Positions 22,493 to 33,340 of a DNA stretch of 64,000 bases are shown here, piece after piece; the first letter of the stretch is position 1, and every line of letters starts with the position of its first letter. Source of the DNA: Brachypterus glaber (Eukaryota; Arthropoda; Insecta; Coleoptera; Kateretidae); the NCBI GenBank assembly GCA_958510825.1, contig OY294046.1, positions 73,541,808 through 73,605,807 on the forward strand, given 5' to 3'. The notes below the pieces were generated by a model that saw only the letters and a program-made list of their open reading frames with translations, was not told the DNA's origin and did not search any database. Both the position numbers and the translations under genes were made by a program.

Positions 22493-24019
22493 CCACCGAA
22501 ATTCATATTATGAGACATCTCTGGACTCCATGCTTGAGGAGCGTGTCTAACAATTCGCTAGCACCAAAAACTGCGACTGACAAATGAAAATTGTTTTTCA
22601 TAATTCTTGACCGATTATTCTAAAATAAATATATTCTTGAAGGATATGATCATTTGCATTTATCCATGCAATTTTCTTAAATTTAATTAAATAGTTTTTG
22701 TTATGCAAAGTTATTTTTATTGAAATAAAAAGTGATTTATTTTTAAGTTCATGATGGGGTAATGATGCGCATCCTCTCATTCAATTAAACAGTAATAAAA
22801 TTAAATAAATAAAAAAGTTTTTAAAATCAAAAGCTTTCTAATAATTACATGTTACGTATGACTAAAAAGTAGAAAACTAAATAATTATACAAATGTTCAA
22901 AAACAATATTTTTAAAAGAAGGGTTTTGGAAACGATCTTTAAACCATCAAAAATTCCAAAATCTTTCTTTTATAAATTAACTTTTGAAAACCTGTATACA
23001 TATCTTATGTTTAATAAATATTTTTGCATTCTTTTCTATTTTTATCTTTTGTGCATAAACAAGCGCGCACCATTGCCCCTTGGGGTGAGGAATTGTGCGC
23101 ATATGCACTTTTGTAGTTTTAATACCTAAGTTTTGATAATACGTAATGATAGTCTAATAAGTAAGGCTTCTTTTGCCACTTATAATTTTTTTTGATAACA
23201 CCCTAGCACCAACCGTTTCCGACAACATTTTCAGGTTTCGAGCATTAAAAATGGAAATGCGCCAATATTATTACTTTTAATACTACAGAGAAATTCTACA
23301 TCAAAAAGAAAATGACCCTCCATTTTGCACACCCATGGTTGTGTCAAAAGTAATAAAGATAGTATTTATTGAACTTAAAGGCATTTGTGTAAAAACTGAC
23401 TGTTTAACTTATTTTACAACGTACTTATTTGGCAATAAATTAACATTACACGTAGGTAATCGTTGTGTTTAAGACTTGGTTTATTCGGCCAATTAAACAA
23501 TAGTTAAATTTATATATTTTTCGACCGGTTTTTTACTATGTTCATTTACATTCACACTAAAAAGTTGAATGGACACACTATGTGTGTGTCTCACTCACAC
23601 ATAACTAAGGTTGTTATGCCACACCAAATGGTGTAATTTAAAACTTTTCAGTATAACCCTTTACTAGCAACGTTGCTAGAGCGTAAATATTTTTGTGATA
23701 AAACTAAAAACATTAAAATCGACATTTTTGCTGAGAAACTATTTTACCTTCCAATATTTGATTTTGTCTTATTTTGTAAAAACTGGTTTAATTTGAATTT
23801 ATTTGTGTTTGTTCTTGTTTAAATTGTTAATTGTTTGTCAGGGGCCCAACTTTACCCTTTCAACTAAGTATGCATAAAACCTTTATTCTTTCGCTTAGTG
23901 TTTTTTGTTTTATTGTTTTTCCACACTTATAATTTTAAAGACTTTTTTACTTATTTTATCTTTCATAATAATTTATTTTAATTATTGGTATTTTGTACTA
24001 CATTCGTTACTCATTTTAT
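22493..24019. other. Unassigned 1.5-kb stretch
   Basis: No convincing coding frame or RNA gene. Open frames at 22598-22780 and 22893-23129 are AT-rich and unsupported. A (TG)n-like patch lies near 23578-23605. Confidence 0.4.
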
Positions 24020-24499
24020 ATTGTCATCAGGGCCGTAACTAGGGAAGGGGCAGGGGGCTAAGCCCCCCCTGGCCTTGATTTTAGCCCCCCCCCTGGCGGG
24101 CGTTTTTGCTGAGCCCCCCCTGGTATCTACGTTTAGGCGCCAATTTTTGTTCAGTGACAAAGCTTTTTTTCTTGAAGATAATTTTTTGTGCGCCATTTTT
24201 TTTGCAGGGGCGCAAAGTTTGTTAGAAACCGTCAGAGACAAAGCTTTTTTTCATGAGGGTATTTTTTTGGGCGCTATTTTTTTAAGGGCGCCAAGTTTTG
24301 GTTGAAACAGTCAAGAACAAAGCTTTTTTTTTGAAGGAGATAATTTTTGGGGCACCAATTTTTTTCTTGTAGTGGCGCCAAGTTAGTTAGAAACCGTCAG
24401 GGACAAAGCTTTAAGTCAGGGACAAACCTTTTTTTTTAGGGTGCCACCCTGGGGGCTAAGGCCCCCTAGATTTGTTTCTGGCTACGGCCTGATTCTCAT
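24020..24499. mobile_element. hAT-type MITE with 8-bp duplication and internal 82-bp repeats
   Basis: Termini CAGGGCCGTAAC (24028) and GCTACGGCCTG (ending 24491). The flanks attgtcat (24020-24027) and attctcat (24492-24499) match at 7 of 8 bases. The interior has about four units of roughly 82 bp, marked by GACAAAGCTTT and GGCGCCAA. CAGGGCCG-type ends with an 8-bp duplication are typical of hAT. Confidence 0.88.
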
Positions 24500-24756
24500 T
24501 AAGGCACAGTGTGAATTTTTCTCATTCACGTACATCAAGTTTTGTTCTCTAAATCCGCATTATACCAGTTAAGGGTTAAAACCTCTCATTTTAAGTGATA
24601 GGGTCTCTTTTTTGAGTCATTATAATACGTCCCAAGATCTCGGGGATGTTGAAACAAAGGGTTCATATATGTTTATTAGGGAGGACCGCTATAAATTAAC
24701 ATTGATTAGGATTTTGTGTGATTATATCAGATTGTCTCAAGAAGAAGCAATAAATA

Positions 24757-24882
24757 ATGGCCAATATACCTGAGCCGTCCGGACCAGTCCCTGATAAACA
24801 AAATGTTGTGTCTCCAAATTGCAACGTGCACGTTGAGGACGGTAAATTGAAGAGAGCAAAAAAAGCAATTTTTGACCCTTAA
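24757..24882 (+). CDS. Possible 41-aa small open frame, unknown
   Basis: This ATG-started frame (MANIPEPSGP... to ...KKAIFDP, stop TAA) is not recognised. What stands out is its composition: unlike almost all other frames here, it uses P, V, D, N, C and H in protein-like proportions, and the start context AATAATGG is reasonable for an insect. It has no signal peptide or membrane segment and ends in a lysine-rich tail. It could be a first exon, the 5' end of a retroelement ORF1, or chance. No neighbouring frame continues it. Confidence 0.25.
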   Translation: MANIPEPSGPVPDKQNVVSPNCNVHVEDGKLKRAKKAIFDP

Positions 24883-25158
24883 AATCTATATTGTGGGAAA
24901 CGAATGAATATAAAATGCGCCTATCATTTATGTCAGAAAGAAATTTAAATAATTAATTTGGTAAAGAATCTAAAGCTTTTTAAACATCAAAAATAGTTTA
25001 GATATAATGCTTTTTCGATGAAATATTAGTGGGCGAAATTAGCTTATTCGATGTAAATGTACAGTTTCGTTCAAAATACTCAAATTTCGTACTTCGAAGC
25101 ATTCGAAGTGCACGAACTAGTTGTACAAAATCCAGAGAGTGAACAATCCCTTACGTTT

Positions 25159-25963
25159 TACATCGGCACTTAGTGCTACTAAGAGTGCCGATGTATTGAA
25201 ATCTTCGCCGAAATGTCAAAATCTTTGACCACGTTTTTTCACATTTGTCGACGTTTTAGACCATTCTCAGTCGAAATCAGTAAAAAAAAATTTTGCGTCC
25301 GTCTGTCTGTCTGGGTGTAAACTCTCTAACTCCATTTCTACACGAGATATCGACTTGCGGTTTTTTGCATATTGTTTCTTATCGTATTGTGAAGAGCTGA
25401 TTAGATTTTGGGGGTAAACGATTGGGGGTAAGGGGGTAAAAATAGGGTAAAACTCCTATTTTTAGCGTTTTTTGTTTATAATTAAGGCAATTATTATTGT
25501 ATTTGGTTAATTTAGCACTTATATAAAAGATAATTTTAAATTGGTCAAAAAATGTTATAAACAACGTTTTCCTAAAACGTTTAAAGCAGTAGAAGGTTTT
25601 TTTAGCATATCTCACATATTTATAACCCGATTTCAAAAAATTATATTTTAAATAAAAGCTCTTTTTAAGCCCTATAAAAAATGTTATATACAGTTTTTTG
25701 CTAGAATATAATGTTTTAAAGATACAGAATTTAAAATCAAACAAAACACCTAATTTGAAATTTGCAAACTATATGGCTCTAGTGTACAATAGTGCCGATG
25801 TTTTGACAGGGTGCTTGCAACGTTTGGACTTTTTCTAGTTTTTACTAATTTCGACTAAGAAAGGTCTAAAAAAGAAATTAAAAAAAAACATGTTCAGAAA
25901 TGTTGACTTTTCGGCGAATATTTCAATACATCGGCACTCTTAGTAGCACTAAGTGCCGATGTA
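25159..25963 (+). mobile_element. Family A element, copy 3, with hairpins at both ends
   Basis: This is the only copy with the TACATCGGCACT hairpin at both ends (25159 and ending 25963, inverted). Terminal repeats of about 130 bp, imperfect, include CTTCGCCGAAA and its inverse. The GTCC/GTCT run is at 25297-25314. The other copies end at the inner AACGTTTCATCTAGTT sequence, so this may be the full-length form or a copy joined to a second left end. The 121-aa minus frame inside it is a repeat artefact. Confidence 0.8.
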
Positions 25964-26054
25964 ATAATGTTAGTTTTTTATAAACCAGACAATATATTTT
26001 GTTACTAAATTTAACTGTGACATTTACAAGAAAAATTGTTTTCTTTAACGTTCA

Positions 26055-26404
26055 GATTCAGACGGGACCGCAGCTATGGGGTGGGGGAGCGCCCCCCACC
26101 CATCTTGAAAAGTTGTATATTTTATTGATCCAAACAAAAGATGTGTATTTTATGGATTCAAAATACAAAAGTTGCATATTTTACAAAAAAAAGTTGCATA
26201 TTGCAGGAATTGAGACAAAAGTCGTATATTGCAGGCATTCAAAATATAAAAGTTGTATATTTCATGAAAAGGTAAGTACCTTTTGTTTTTAATCATTAAC
26301 TTTTTTCTCCAAGAAAAAACTTGTATTTTTAGGCTAAAAAAAGTTGTAATTTTTGACCTTCTCCCTCCCCACCAAATCTTTTTCGCTATGGCCCTGGATT
26401 CACA
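26055..26404. mobile_element. hAT-type MITE with 8-bp duplication, second family
   Basis: Termini CGGGACCGCAGCTATGG (26063) and CGCTATGGCCCTG (ending 26396), flanked by gattcaga and gattcaca (7 of 8 match). The interior is made of degenerate AAAAGTTGTATATTTTATGG-like repeats. The end resembles that of the hAT element at 24028. The 97-aa frame across it is not credible. Confidence 0.82.
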
Positions 26405-26703
26405 CTTTACATAATTTTATCCAGACTTTTTATAGTCTAGGAACTAAAGGCTCCATCTTAAATTATATATATATATATATATTAGACGAAAAGGAAGTTT
26501 AGTAACAAACTACCGATCCAATAAAGGGCTTATGGCTAGTCAGTTATAAGAATAAGTAGAATAAATTTCGAACGCAACAGTTCCGCATAAAATATATGTG
26601 GGAGTCGGAATAAAGACAGTAGCCGAGTAAACAGCCGGCTAGTGCCGGTTTTACATGAAATATTCTTGTAAACACAATAATAAGATACCACTGTTCGAAC
26701 AAT

Positions 26704-27391
26704 TACATCGGCACTTAGTGCTACTAAGAGTGCCGATGTATTGAAATCTTCGCCGAAAAGTCAAAATCTTTGACCACATTTTTTTCACATTTCTCGACGT
26801 TTTAGACCATTCTGAGTCGAAATCAGTAAAAAAAAATTTTGCGTCCGTCTGTCTGTCTGTCTATCTGTCTGTCTGGGTGTAAACTCTCTAACTCCATTTC
26901 TACATGAGATATCGACTTGTATTTTGCGGTTTTTTGCATATTGTTTCTTATCGTATTCCGAAGAGCTGATTAGATTTTGGGGGCAAAGTCCTATTTTTAG
27001 GGTTTTTTGTTTATAATTAAGGCAATTATTATTGTATTTGGTTAATTTAGCACTTATATAAAATATAATTTTAAATTGGTCAAAAAATGTTATAAACAAC
27101 GTTTTCCTAAAACGCCTAGTTTTCGAGATATTGGCGTTTAAAGCAGTAAAAGGTTTTTTAAGCATATCTCACATATTTATAACCCGATTTCAAAAAAATA
27201 TATTTTAAATAAAAGCTCTTTTTAAGCCCTATAAAAAATGTTATATACAGTTTTTTGCTAGAATATAATGTTTTAAAGATACAGAATATAAAATCAAACA
27301 AAACACCTAGTTTGAAAGTTGCAAACCAGATGGCTCTAGTGTACAATAGTGCCGATGTTTTGACAGGGTGCTTGTAACGTTTCATCTAGTT
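26704..27391 (+). mobile_element. Family A element, copy 4
   Basis: Left hairpin at 26704 and right end CATCTAGTT at 27391. The GTCY run is expanded (26843-26877) and contains one GTCTATCT interruption. A block of the G-rich segment seen in other copies is deleted near 26985. Minus-strand frames (126 aa and 75 aa) are not genes. Confidence 0.85.
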
Positions 27392-27582
27392 TGATTATAT
27401 AAATGTCGCATAGAAATATGACCACATATTTAGCCCAAATACCGCGATCCATTCTAGATTCTCTGTACACGTGCACGACTGGTTATGGTTTTAATGTTTT
27501 CTGCAGTTCAATTCTTTAAAAAGACGATTTTTCTCGATGTTTTCAAGTTAAAGTTAACTAAGCAACAAAAACAAACATGTTT

Positions 27583-27738
27583 TAAAGGTATAACGTCCTA
27601 AAGAAGAATTAGACAGCTTTAATATCACACCTGATTTTCCAGAAACTGATGTACTATGCGTAAAGGTATAACGTCCTAAAGAAGAATTAGACAGCTTTAA
27701 TATCACACCTGATTTTCCAGAAACTGATGTACTATGCG
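27583..27738 (+). repeat. Perfect tandem duplication of a 78-bp unit
   Basis: Unit TAAAGGTATAACGTCCTAAA... ending ...GTACTATGCG occurs at 27583-27660 and, unchanged, at 27661-27738. It is recent, or an assembly artefact. The unit has no credible frame. Confidence 0.95.
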
Positions 27739-28141
27739 TAACTTTCGAAATTTGACATATGTATATGTATAAATAAATATATATATATATATTTGCTTAT
27801 GTAGTCATTTTATTTTATTGTATAACATAAAATAAACATCATGGCTTTAAAATAGATGCTTTATATACAAAACTTTTTCAAATCAAAAATTAAGAAAACA
27901 AGAAATGAACTGGTCAAAAGAATCTCTGTATAATATAAATCTCATAAACCATAATTATGGAATCTGCTTATGTGTACGTAATATTGCTTTTAATAAATAA
28001 GGCGTATTTTTAGTAGTTATTACATGAAACCATATGTAAATAAACACTGTATATGTACATATCGTCGCCTTTCTTACAAAGGGGCTTATCTCAAAAAATT
28101 GCTAAATGGAGGCCCTAAGGTGGCATCAAAACAGTAACCTG

Positions 28142-28565
28142 CACGGAAAAAAAAATTATAGCTAGGAGCGCTATAACAGACATACCAAGCAAATTATAAT
28201 CGCTTATTATATAAATACAAGGCTTTCTCTTACAATTATGGCAGTCAGTGTAAAAATTTATATGAAATACTTTAATTGTTAAGTGAATAATAAAATATAA
28301 CAAATAGTATGGCATTTATAGCTTAAATAGATTTAATTATTGTCCGTGCTAATAATTTTTATAATATAATAATATTTCTGTAAATTTATAATAGTGCCTG
28401 TAATAAATATAATCGTGTCTGTAATATATATAATCGTTTCCAATTTATTTTTAACATTATTAGTTATTGTGTCCCTTATAATCTATAGCTTAAATAACTA
28501 TAATTTGCCACTGTTACCAAATATCTTATAATGTATAGCGCAGAGCCCACTAATTTCTTTCCGTG
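28142..28565 (-). mobile_element. MITE family B, copy 2
   Basis: 424 bp from CACGGAAA to TTCCGTG, with TG on both sides instead of the TA found at most other copies. It lies within one arm of the 27930-29150 foldback. Confidence 0.9.
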
Positions 28566-28681
28566 TGCAGCTACCCTGATTAATGTTATCAAAAATCACA
28601 AAAAATGAGAAGCCCCTTCGAAAAAATACGCCTTATCTATTAGAAGCAATGATACGTTCAAATACGCAGCTTCAATCATTA

Positions 28682-29114
28682 CACGGTGGTTTTTTGAAAA
28701 TTTTATCTTTTTGTTTCCGACCCCTGATTTTTTTTTTGATACATTTTTTAAACACGCCATAAGAAGTAATTTAGGAAAATATAAAAAAAATCGTTCGGAT
28801 CGATCGTTTTTTTACGTATTTACTAATTTATTATAATATGTTCATATTACGTACTCGAACTTCAATATATATTTAAGATATGTATAATAATAGTTATTAT
28901 TTATGATCACTACATTACAAAAATGCTTATCTCCAACGCCAACGGGCGTATATTTTTTATAGCGCTTTATTGTTTTAGGGGCGAAGTTGGCCGAAAAATC
29001 AAAATTTTTGTTGTTACATATTCGGACTTAAAATGCCAGGAAAAACGTAAAAAAACGATCGATCCGAACGATTTTTTTATATTCCTAAATTACTTCTTAT
29101 AAAAAACCACCGTG
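28682..29114. mobile_element. Foldback F13 (433 bp), CACGGTGG ends
   Basis: CACGGTGGTTTTTTG is inverted as AAAAAACCACCGTG. Arms share ATAAGAAGTAATTTAGGA and CGTTCGGATCGATCGTTTTT with their inverses. No coding capacity. Confidence 0.8.
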
Positions 29115-29308
29115 CATTATGGTTTATGAGATTTATAAATAATGTACAAATACAGAAACCAATGTTTCCTTTCTTCGCGGAATTATATATTGTAAACTGT
29201 ACACGTAATTAAACGTTTCTCATCTTTTTCTTTCTGCAATACGAAAAAAAAAAACAGATGGCATACTCTGGAATACGCATTCTTCTAAAGTAACTTTACA
29301 TACATAAA

Positions 29309-30011
29309 AACTAGATGAAACGTTGCAAGCACCCTGTCAAAACATCGGCACTATTGTACATTAGAGCCATCTAGTTTGCAAATTTCAAACTACGTGTTTT
29401 GTTTGATTTTAAATTCTCTATCTTTAAAACATTATATTCTAGCAAAAAACTGTATATAACATTTTTTATAGGGCTTAAAAAGAGCTTTTATTTAAAATAA
29501 AAAATTTTGAAATCGGGTTATAAATATGTGAGATATGCTAAAAAAACCTTTTACTGCTTTAAACGCCAATATCTCGAAAACAATGCGTTTTAGGAAAACG
29601 ATGTTTATAACATTTTTTGACCAATTTAAAATTATCTTTTATATAAGTGCTAAATTAACTAAATACAATAATAATTGCCTTAATTATAAACAAAAAACGC
29701 TAAAAATAGGAGTTTTACCCTATTTTTACCCCCTTACCCCCAATCGTTTACCCCCAAAATCTAATCAGCTCTTCGGAATACGATAAGAAACAATATGCAA
29801 AAAACCGCAAGTCGATATCTCATGTAGAAATGGAGTTAGAGAGTTTACACCCAGACAGACAGACAGACAGACAGACAGACGGACGCAAATTTTTTTTTTA
29901 CTGATTTCGAATGGTCTAAAACGAAATGTGAAAAAAATGTGGTCAAAGATTTTGACTTTTCGGCGAAGATTTCAATACATCGCACTCTTAGTAGCACTAA
30001 GTGCCGATGTA
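29309..30011 (-). mobile_element. Family A element, copy 5
   Basis: Inverted copy from AACTAGATGAAACG (29309) to the terminal hairpin (ending 30011). The CAGA run at 29852-29884 is about eight tetranucleotide units, the longest pure run in the window. One base is missing from the terminal hairpin (CATCGCACTC). Confidence 0.85.
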
Positions 30012-30228
30012 ATAATAAAACTAATTTAATCTATAGGTACAGCATTATTAACATTTTTACTACTGCGTAAGGTAATTGTTAATTCATAGAACCATTAAGC
30101 GGCAATAAACAACTAATCTAAAATAAAAAATTTTGTACAGGGTTCAGAAATAAGTTCTACGTTAAAAAACATGAAATATAAAAACGTTCTACTACAAGTA
30201 AGGTTCTATCCAGAGGCTCGCATAAAAA

Positions 30229-30755
30229 GCATAGTACATTAATTAAAAGACGACTTCCACAAGACTTTACAATACCTGATATACAGTTAAGTCAAAATAC
30301 TAAATTTCTTGGTACATATTTTGATGAGAATCTGTCTTGGGATTTACATATTGACCATGTTGTAAAAAAGTTAAACAGCGCATATTTTGGTATATCAAAG
30401 ATGAAATCTGATCTCAATGAAACCGGTTTATTGAACATGTACTACTCACTCTTTTATTCACATATGTCATATAACATAATCAGTTGGGGCTATGGCAGAG
30501 AAATTGACAGGGTATTTGTGGCTCAAAAAAGGGTTATTAGAATGATTTTTAACATGCCTTTTAGAGATTCCTGCAAACAGATATTTAAAGAAAAGCGTTT
30601 GTTAACTATTCATTCATTATTTATGTATTTTATTTGTGAAAAAAAAATTTAATCTTTTTGTAAACAATTCAAATGTAAAATCGGGTGCCACTCAAAATCA
30701 TTATCTTCAGACTCCGCGACACAGAAAATCGCGCAGACGCTGTGAATAATATAAT
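30229..30755 (+). pseudogene. LINE reverse-transcriptase C-terminal fragment
   Basis: The frame opens near 30232 and runs to 30652 with typical post-catalytic reverse-transcriptase sequence: a KFLGTYFDENLSW thumb-type motif, then YYSLFYSHMSYNIISWG, then AQKRVIRMIFN and RDSCKQIFKEKRLLTIHSLF. After a frameshift in the A-run near 30645 the reading continues about 34 residues (NHYLQTPRH). Known families: this C-terminal layout occurs in Jockey/CR1/Daphne-type non-LTR elements that encode endonuclease and reverse transcriptase. The YADD catalytic region is missing (5' truncated). The likely 3' UTR continues after family A copy 6, at 31545-31850. Confidence 0.8.
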
Positions 30756-30897
30756 AATGGATCCGTGCCACCGTAAGCTACAGCTACTCACATGTCAGAA
30801 AACCTTACCTACTAGCTTATGTCATAATGACATAGATAACATCATAACCACACTGTGCGGTAGTACCAACATGGAAATAAATGAATGTATTATACCA

Positions 30898-31544
30898 AAC
30901 TAGATGAAACGTTGCAAGCACCCTGTCAAAACATCGGCACTATTGTACACTAGAGCCATCTAGTTTGCAAATTTTAAACTAGGTGTTTTGTTTGATTTTA
31001 AATTCTGTATCTTTAAAAGATTATATTCTAACAAAAAACTGTATATAACATTTTTTATAGGGCTTTTATTTAAAATATAATCTTTTGAAATCGGGCTATA
31101 AATATGTTAGATATGCTAAAAAAACCTTTTACTGCTTTAAACGCCAATATCTCGAAAACAGTGCGTTTTAGGAAAACGTTGTTTATAACATTTTTTGACC
31201 AATTTAAAATTATCCTTTATATAAGTGCTAAATTAACCAAATACAATAATAATTGCCTTAATTATAAACAAAAAACCCTAAAAATAGGAGTTTTACCCTA
31301 TTTTACCCCCTTACCCCCAATCGTTTGCCCCCAAAATCTAATCAGCTCTTCGGAATACGATAAGAAACAATATGCAAAAAACCGACAGACAGACAGACAC
31401 ACGGACGCAATTTTTTTTTTACTGATTTCGACTCAGAATAGGCTAAAACGTCGAGAAATGTGAAAAAAACGTGGTCAAAGATTTTGACTTTTCGGCGAAG
31501 ATTTCAATACATCGGCACTCTTAGTAGCACTAAGTGCCGATGTA
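30898..31544 (-). mobile_element. Family A element, copy 6, inserted in a LINE
   Basis: Inverted copy with the terminal hairpin ending at 31544. It has a deletion between the ATGCAAAAAACCG region and the CAGA run (31383-31402). The 119-aa frame 31104-31463 inside it is a repeat artefact. Confidence 0.85.
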
Positions 31545-31850
31545 ACTAGCAAAAATCTATTGTGAATTCGATTGTTTTCAACCTGATGAACTATTTTCTA
31601 TTGCAATTTATTATGTATTGTTACTTGTTTGTTTATTGATTTATCTCGTTTAATATACAAGCTGGTATGCAGATTTATATTATTAATATTTTATTGTTTC
31701 ATTGTGTTTTGTTTTCTATATAAACTTATATTTCTACTAAAAATTCTACCGAAAACCGGGTTAGTAGGATTATGCATTATTTATTTATTTATTTATGCCT
31801 TGTTACCAGTTTTATAACTGCTTAGAGGTCAAGATAAATAAATAAATAAA
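31545..31850 (+). mobile_element. Probable LINE 3' UTR and (TAAA)n tail
   Basis: AT-rich sequence ending CTTAGAGGTCAAGATAAATA and a short TAAA tail (about 31834-31850), typical of a LINE 3' end. By position it is probably the rest of the LINE fragment at 30229, separated by family A copy 6. That link is inference. Confidence 0.5.
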
Positions 31851-32230
31851 TTATTTTTATCATTTACTCTTTTATTAAAATATCTTTGCGTGGTTATTAT
31901 TTCTGCTAAATAGCCCTAAAGCCTTGATTTACTTTTTGTACAACATAAAAACATTACAACTATTAGTTTTTTAAACATACAAAAATATGGTTGACACATC
32001 CAGAACTCTGGCTGTACCAACCATTTATCCAGCTTTCCTATCAAAAATTTTATAGTTCTGTATTTTTACTATTTGATATAGTTAATAAATCCAGAAATGT
32101 GGTAATATGGACTAGCTACATAATGCAGCCTCTGTTCGTTGGTGCCGCACTTTTACACCCAGAGTAACTCCGTGCAATAAAAGACACGTGAACAGTTGCA
32201 GTTCAGTTCAGTCCTACTTGACGAACGAAC
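31851..32230. other. Unassigned sequence
   Basis: No gene or shared repeat seen. Confidence 0.4.
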
Positions 32231-32430
32231 GCTAAAATAGTATATTCTATAACTAGTATGGAATAGACAATATTCCGCGCCAGCCGAAAGTTTGTCATAC
32301 GAGCCGGCAGACGAGTATGACGGTCCCACGAGCGCGGAATGACTATTCCATACGTGTTGTAGACTATACTTTTTCTTCGACTGCAAATATGAAACACTGT
32401 ATGGCTTTAAACTGCGGACAAGGTTAAAAA

Positions 32431-33216
32431 ATTTATATATTTGAACATGCACAAAATGATCTAGTCACCATTAACTCATGGACTATGCAAAATAATATTA
32501 AACTAAATGAAAAAAAGTGTAACTATCTAGTCTTTAATAATGAAACTAACTGTGATAATTTTAACTTAGAACTTAATAATACAAAGCTTGAGCAAGTAAA
32601 TAGTGCTAAATACCTTGGACTGACTTTTGATAGCTGCCTTAATTATAGTGAACATATTAGAACAATAAAGCAAAAAATTAACAATGTATGTTATTACTTG
32701 AGACGAAACTCGCACCTTCTAAATAATAAAACAAAACATGCTATTTACAACGCCTACATAAATTCACATCTGATGTACCTACCAGCTTTTTGGGGCCATG
32801 CAAGACAAGCAGACCTACAGGACCTACAAGTTACACAAAATAAAGCACTAAAGATTCTATTTAATAAGCCATTTCGAACAAGAACAGAAGATCTCTATGA
32901 TGAACTGAAAATACTGCAAATCAATGAACTTATTAAACTGGACAGTGTAAAAATAATTTATAAAATAAAAAACAGCAATATTATCACTAATATAAACCTA
33001 TTGCAAAACTGTGATATTCATAACTACAATACTAGAACTAACCAACAATATTATATACTTCCAAACACCACTAATGCAGGAAGAAAGAGAATAACACAGT
33101 CAGCTTTATCATGGTTTAATGAACTACCAGAAACCATAAAAAACAAACAGTCTGTAAAATCTTTTTCAAATGCAGTAAAGGAGTACTATATTTCTATTAG
33201 AACTAGAACTATTTAA
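32431..33216 (+). CDS. LINE reverse transcriptase, C-terminal part (partial)
   Basis: The frame is open from the 5' truncation point (the visible ATG at 32485 is internal) to TAA at 33216, about 261 residues. It begins just after the YxDD catalytic box, in the INSWTMQNNIKLNEKKCNYL region that pairs with W....N.L.LN.KT in this group. It continues through AKYLGLTFDSCLNYSEHI, the INSHLMYLPAFWG segment and LQVTQNKALKILFN, then a C-terminal IHNYNTRTNQQYYILP motif and LSWFNELPETIKN. These are the thumb and C-terminal regions of Jockey/CR1-type non-LTR retrotransposons. The protein would not be active because the palm and endonuclease are missing, yet the frame has no stop or frameshift, so the insertion looks young. 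The host function is none. Confidence 0.88.
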   Translation: MYIFEHAQNDLVTINSWTMQNNIKLNEKKCNYLVFNNETNCDNFNLELNNTKLEQVNSAKYLGLTFDSCLNYSEHIRTIKQKINNVCYYLRRNSHLLNNKTKHAIYNAYINSHLMYLPAFWGHARQADLQDLQVTQNKALKILFNKPFRTRTEDLYDELKILQINELIKLDSVKIIYKIKNSNIITNINLLQNCDIHNYNTRTNQQYYILPNTTNAGRKRITQSALSWFNELPETIKNKQSVKSFSNAVKEYYISIRTRTI

Positions 33217-33340
33217 ATATTATTTTTATATATGTATATGTATACTGTTACAATTTTCAATGTACCTGATATGGAGTTTTTATATTCTTTTAGGGTTTAA
33301 TAAAGAAATTAAAAAAAAATTAAAAAAAAAAAAAAAATGT
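32431..33340 (+). mobile_element. 5'-truncated LINE with poly(A)
   Basis: About 910 bp inserted at GGTTAAAA in family C. It carries an intact reverse-transcriptase C-terminal frame, a short 3' UTR with an AATAAAG signal (near 33299) and a poly(A) tail (about 33309-33340). A-rich sequence on both sides hides the exact target duplication. Confidence 0.85.

Larger units (their letters stand above)
27930..29150. mobile_element. Nested foldback, outer arms
   Basis: Outer inverted pairs are AATCTCATAAACCATAAT (27941) with ATTATGGTTTATGAGATT (29116), then ATAAGGCGTATTTTTAG with AAAAAATACGCCTTAT. A pair around AAAGGGGCTTATCTC lies further in. MITE B2 and foldback F13 lie inside. Exact ends are uncertain. 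Confidence 0.6.

Noticed and set aside
29852..29884. CRISPR-like or regulatory array in the CAGA run
   Set aside because: It is a tetranucleotide microsatellite in the transposon body with no spacers.
31104..31463. 119-aa frame and similar frames in other family A copies (25379-25744, 26785-27165, 29535-29786, 1755-2006)
   Set aside because: They recur only because the element is repeated, carry different indels in each copy, have AT-driven composition, and no copy shows a domain.
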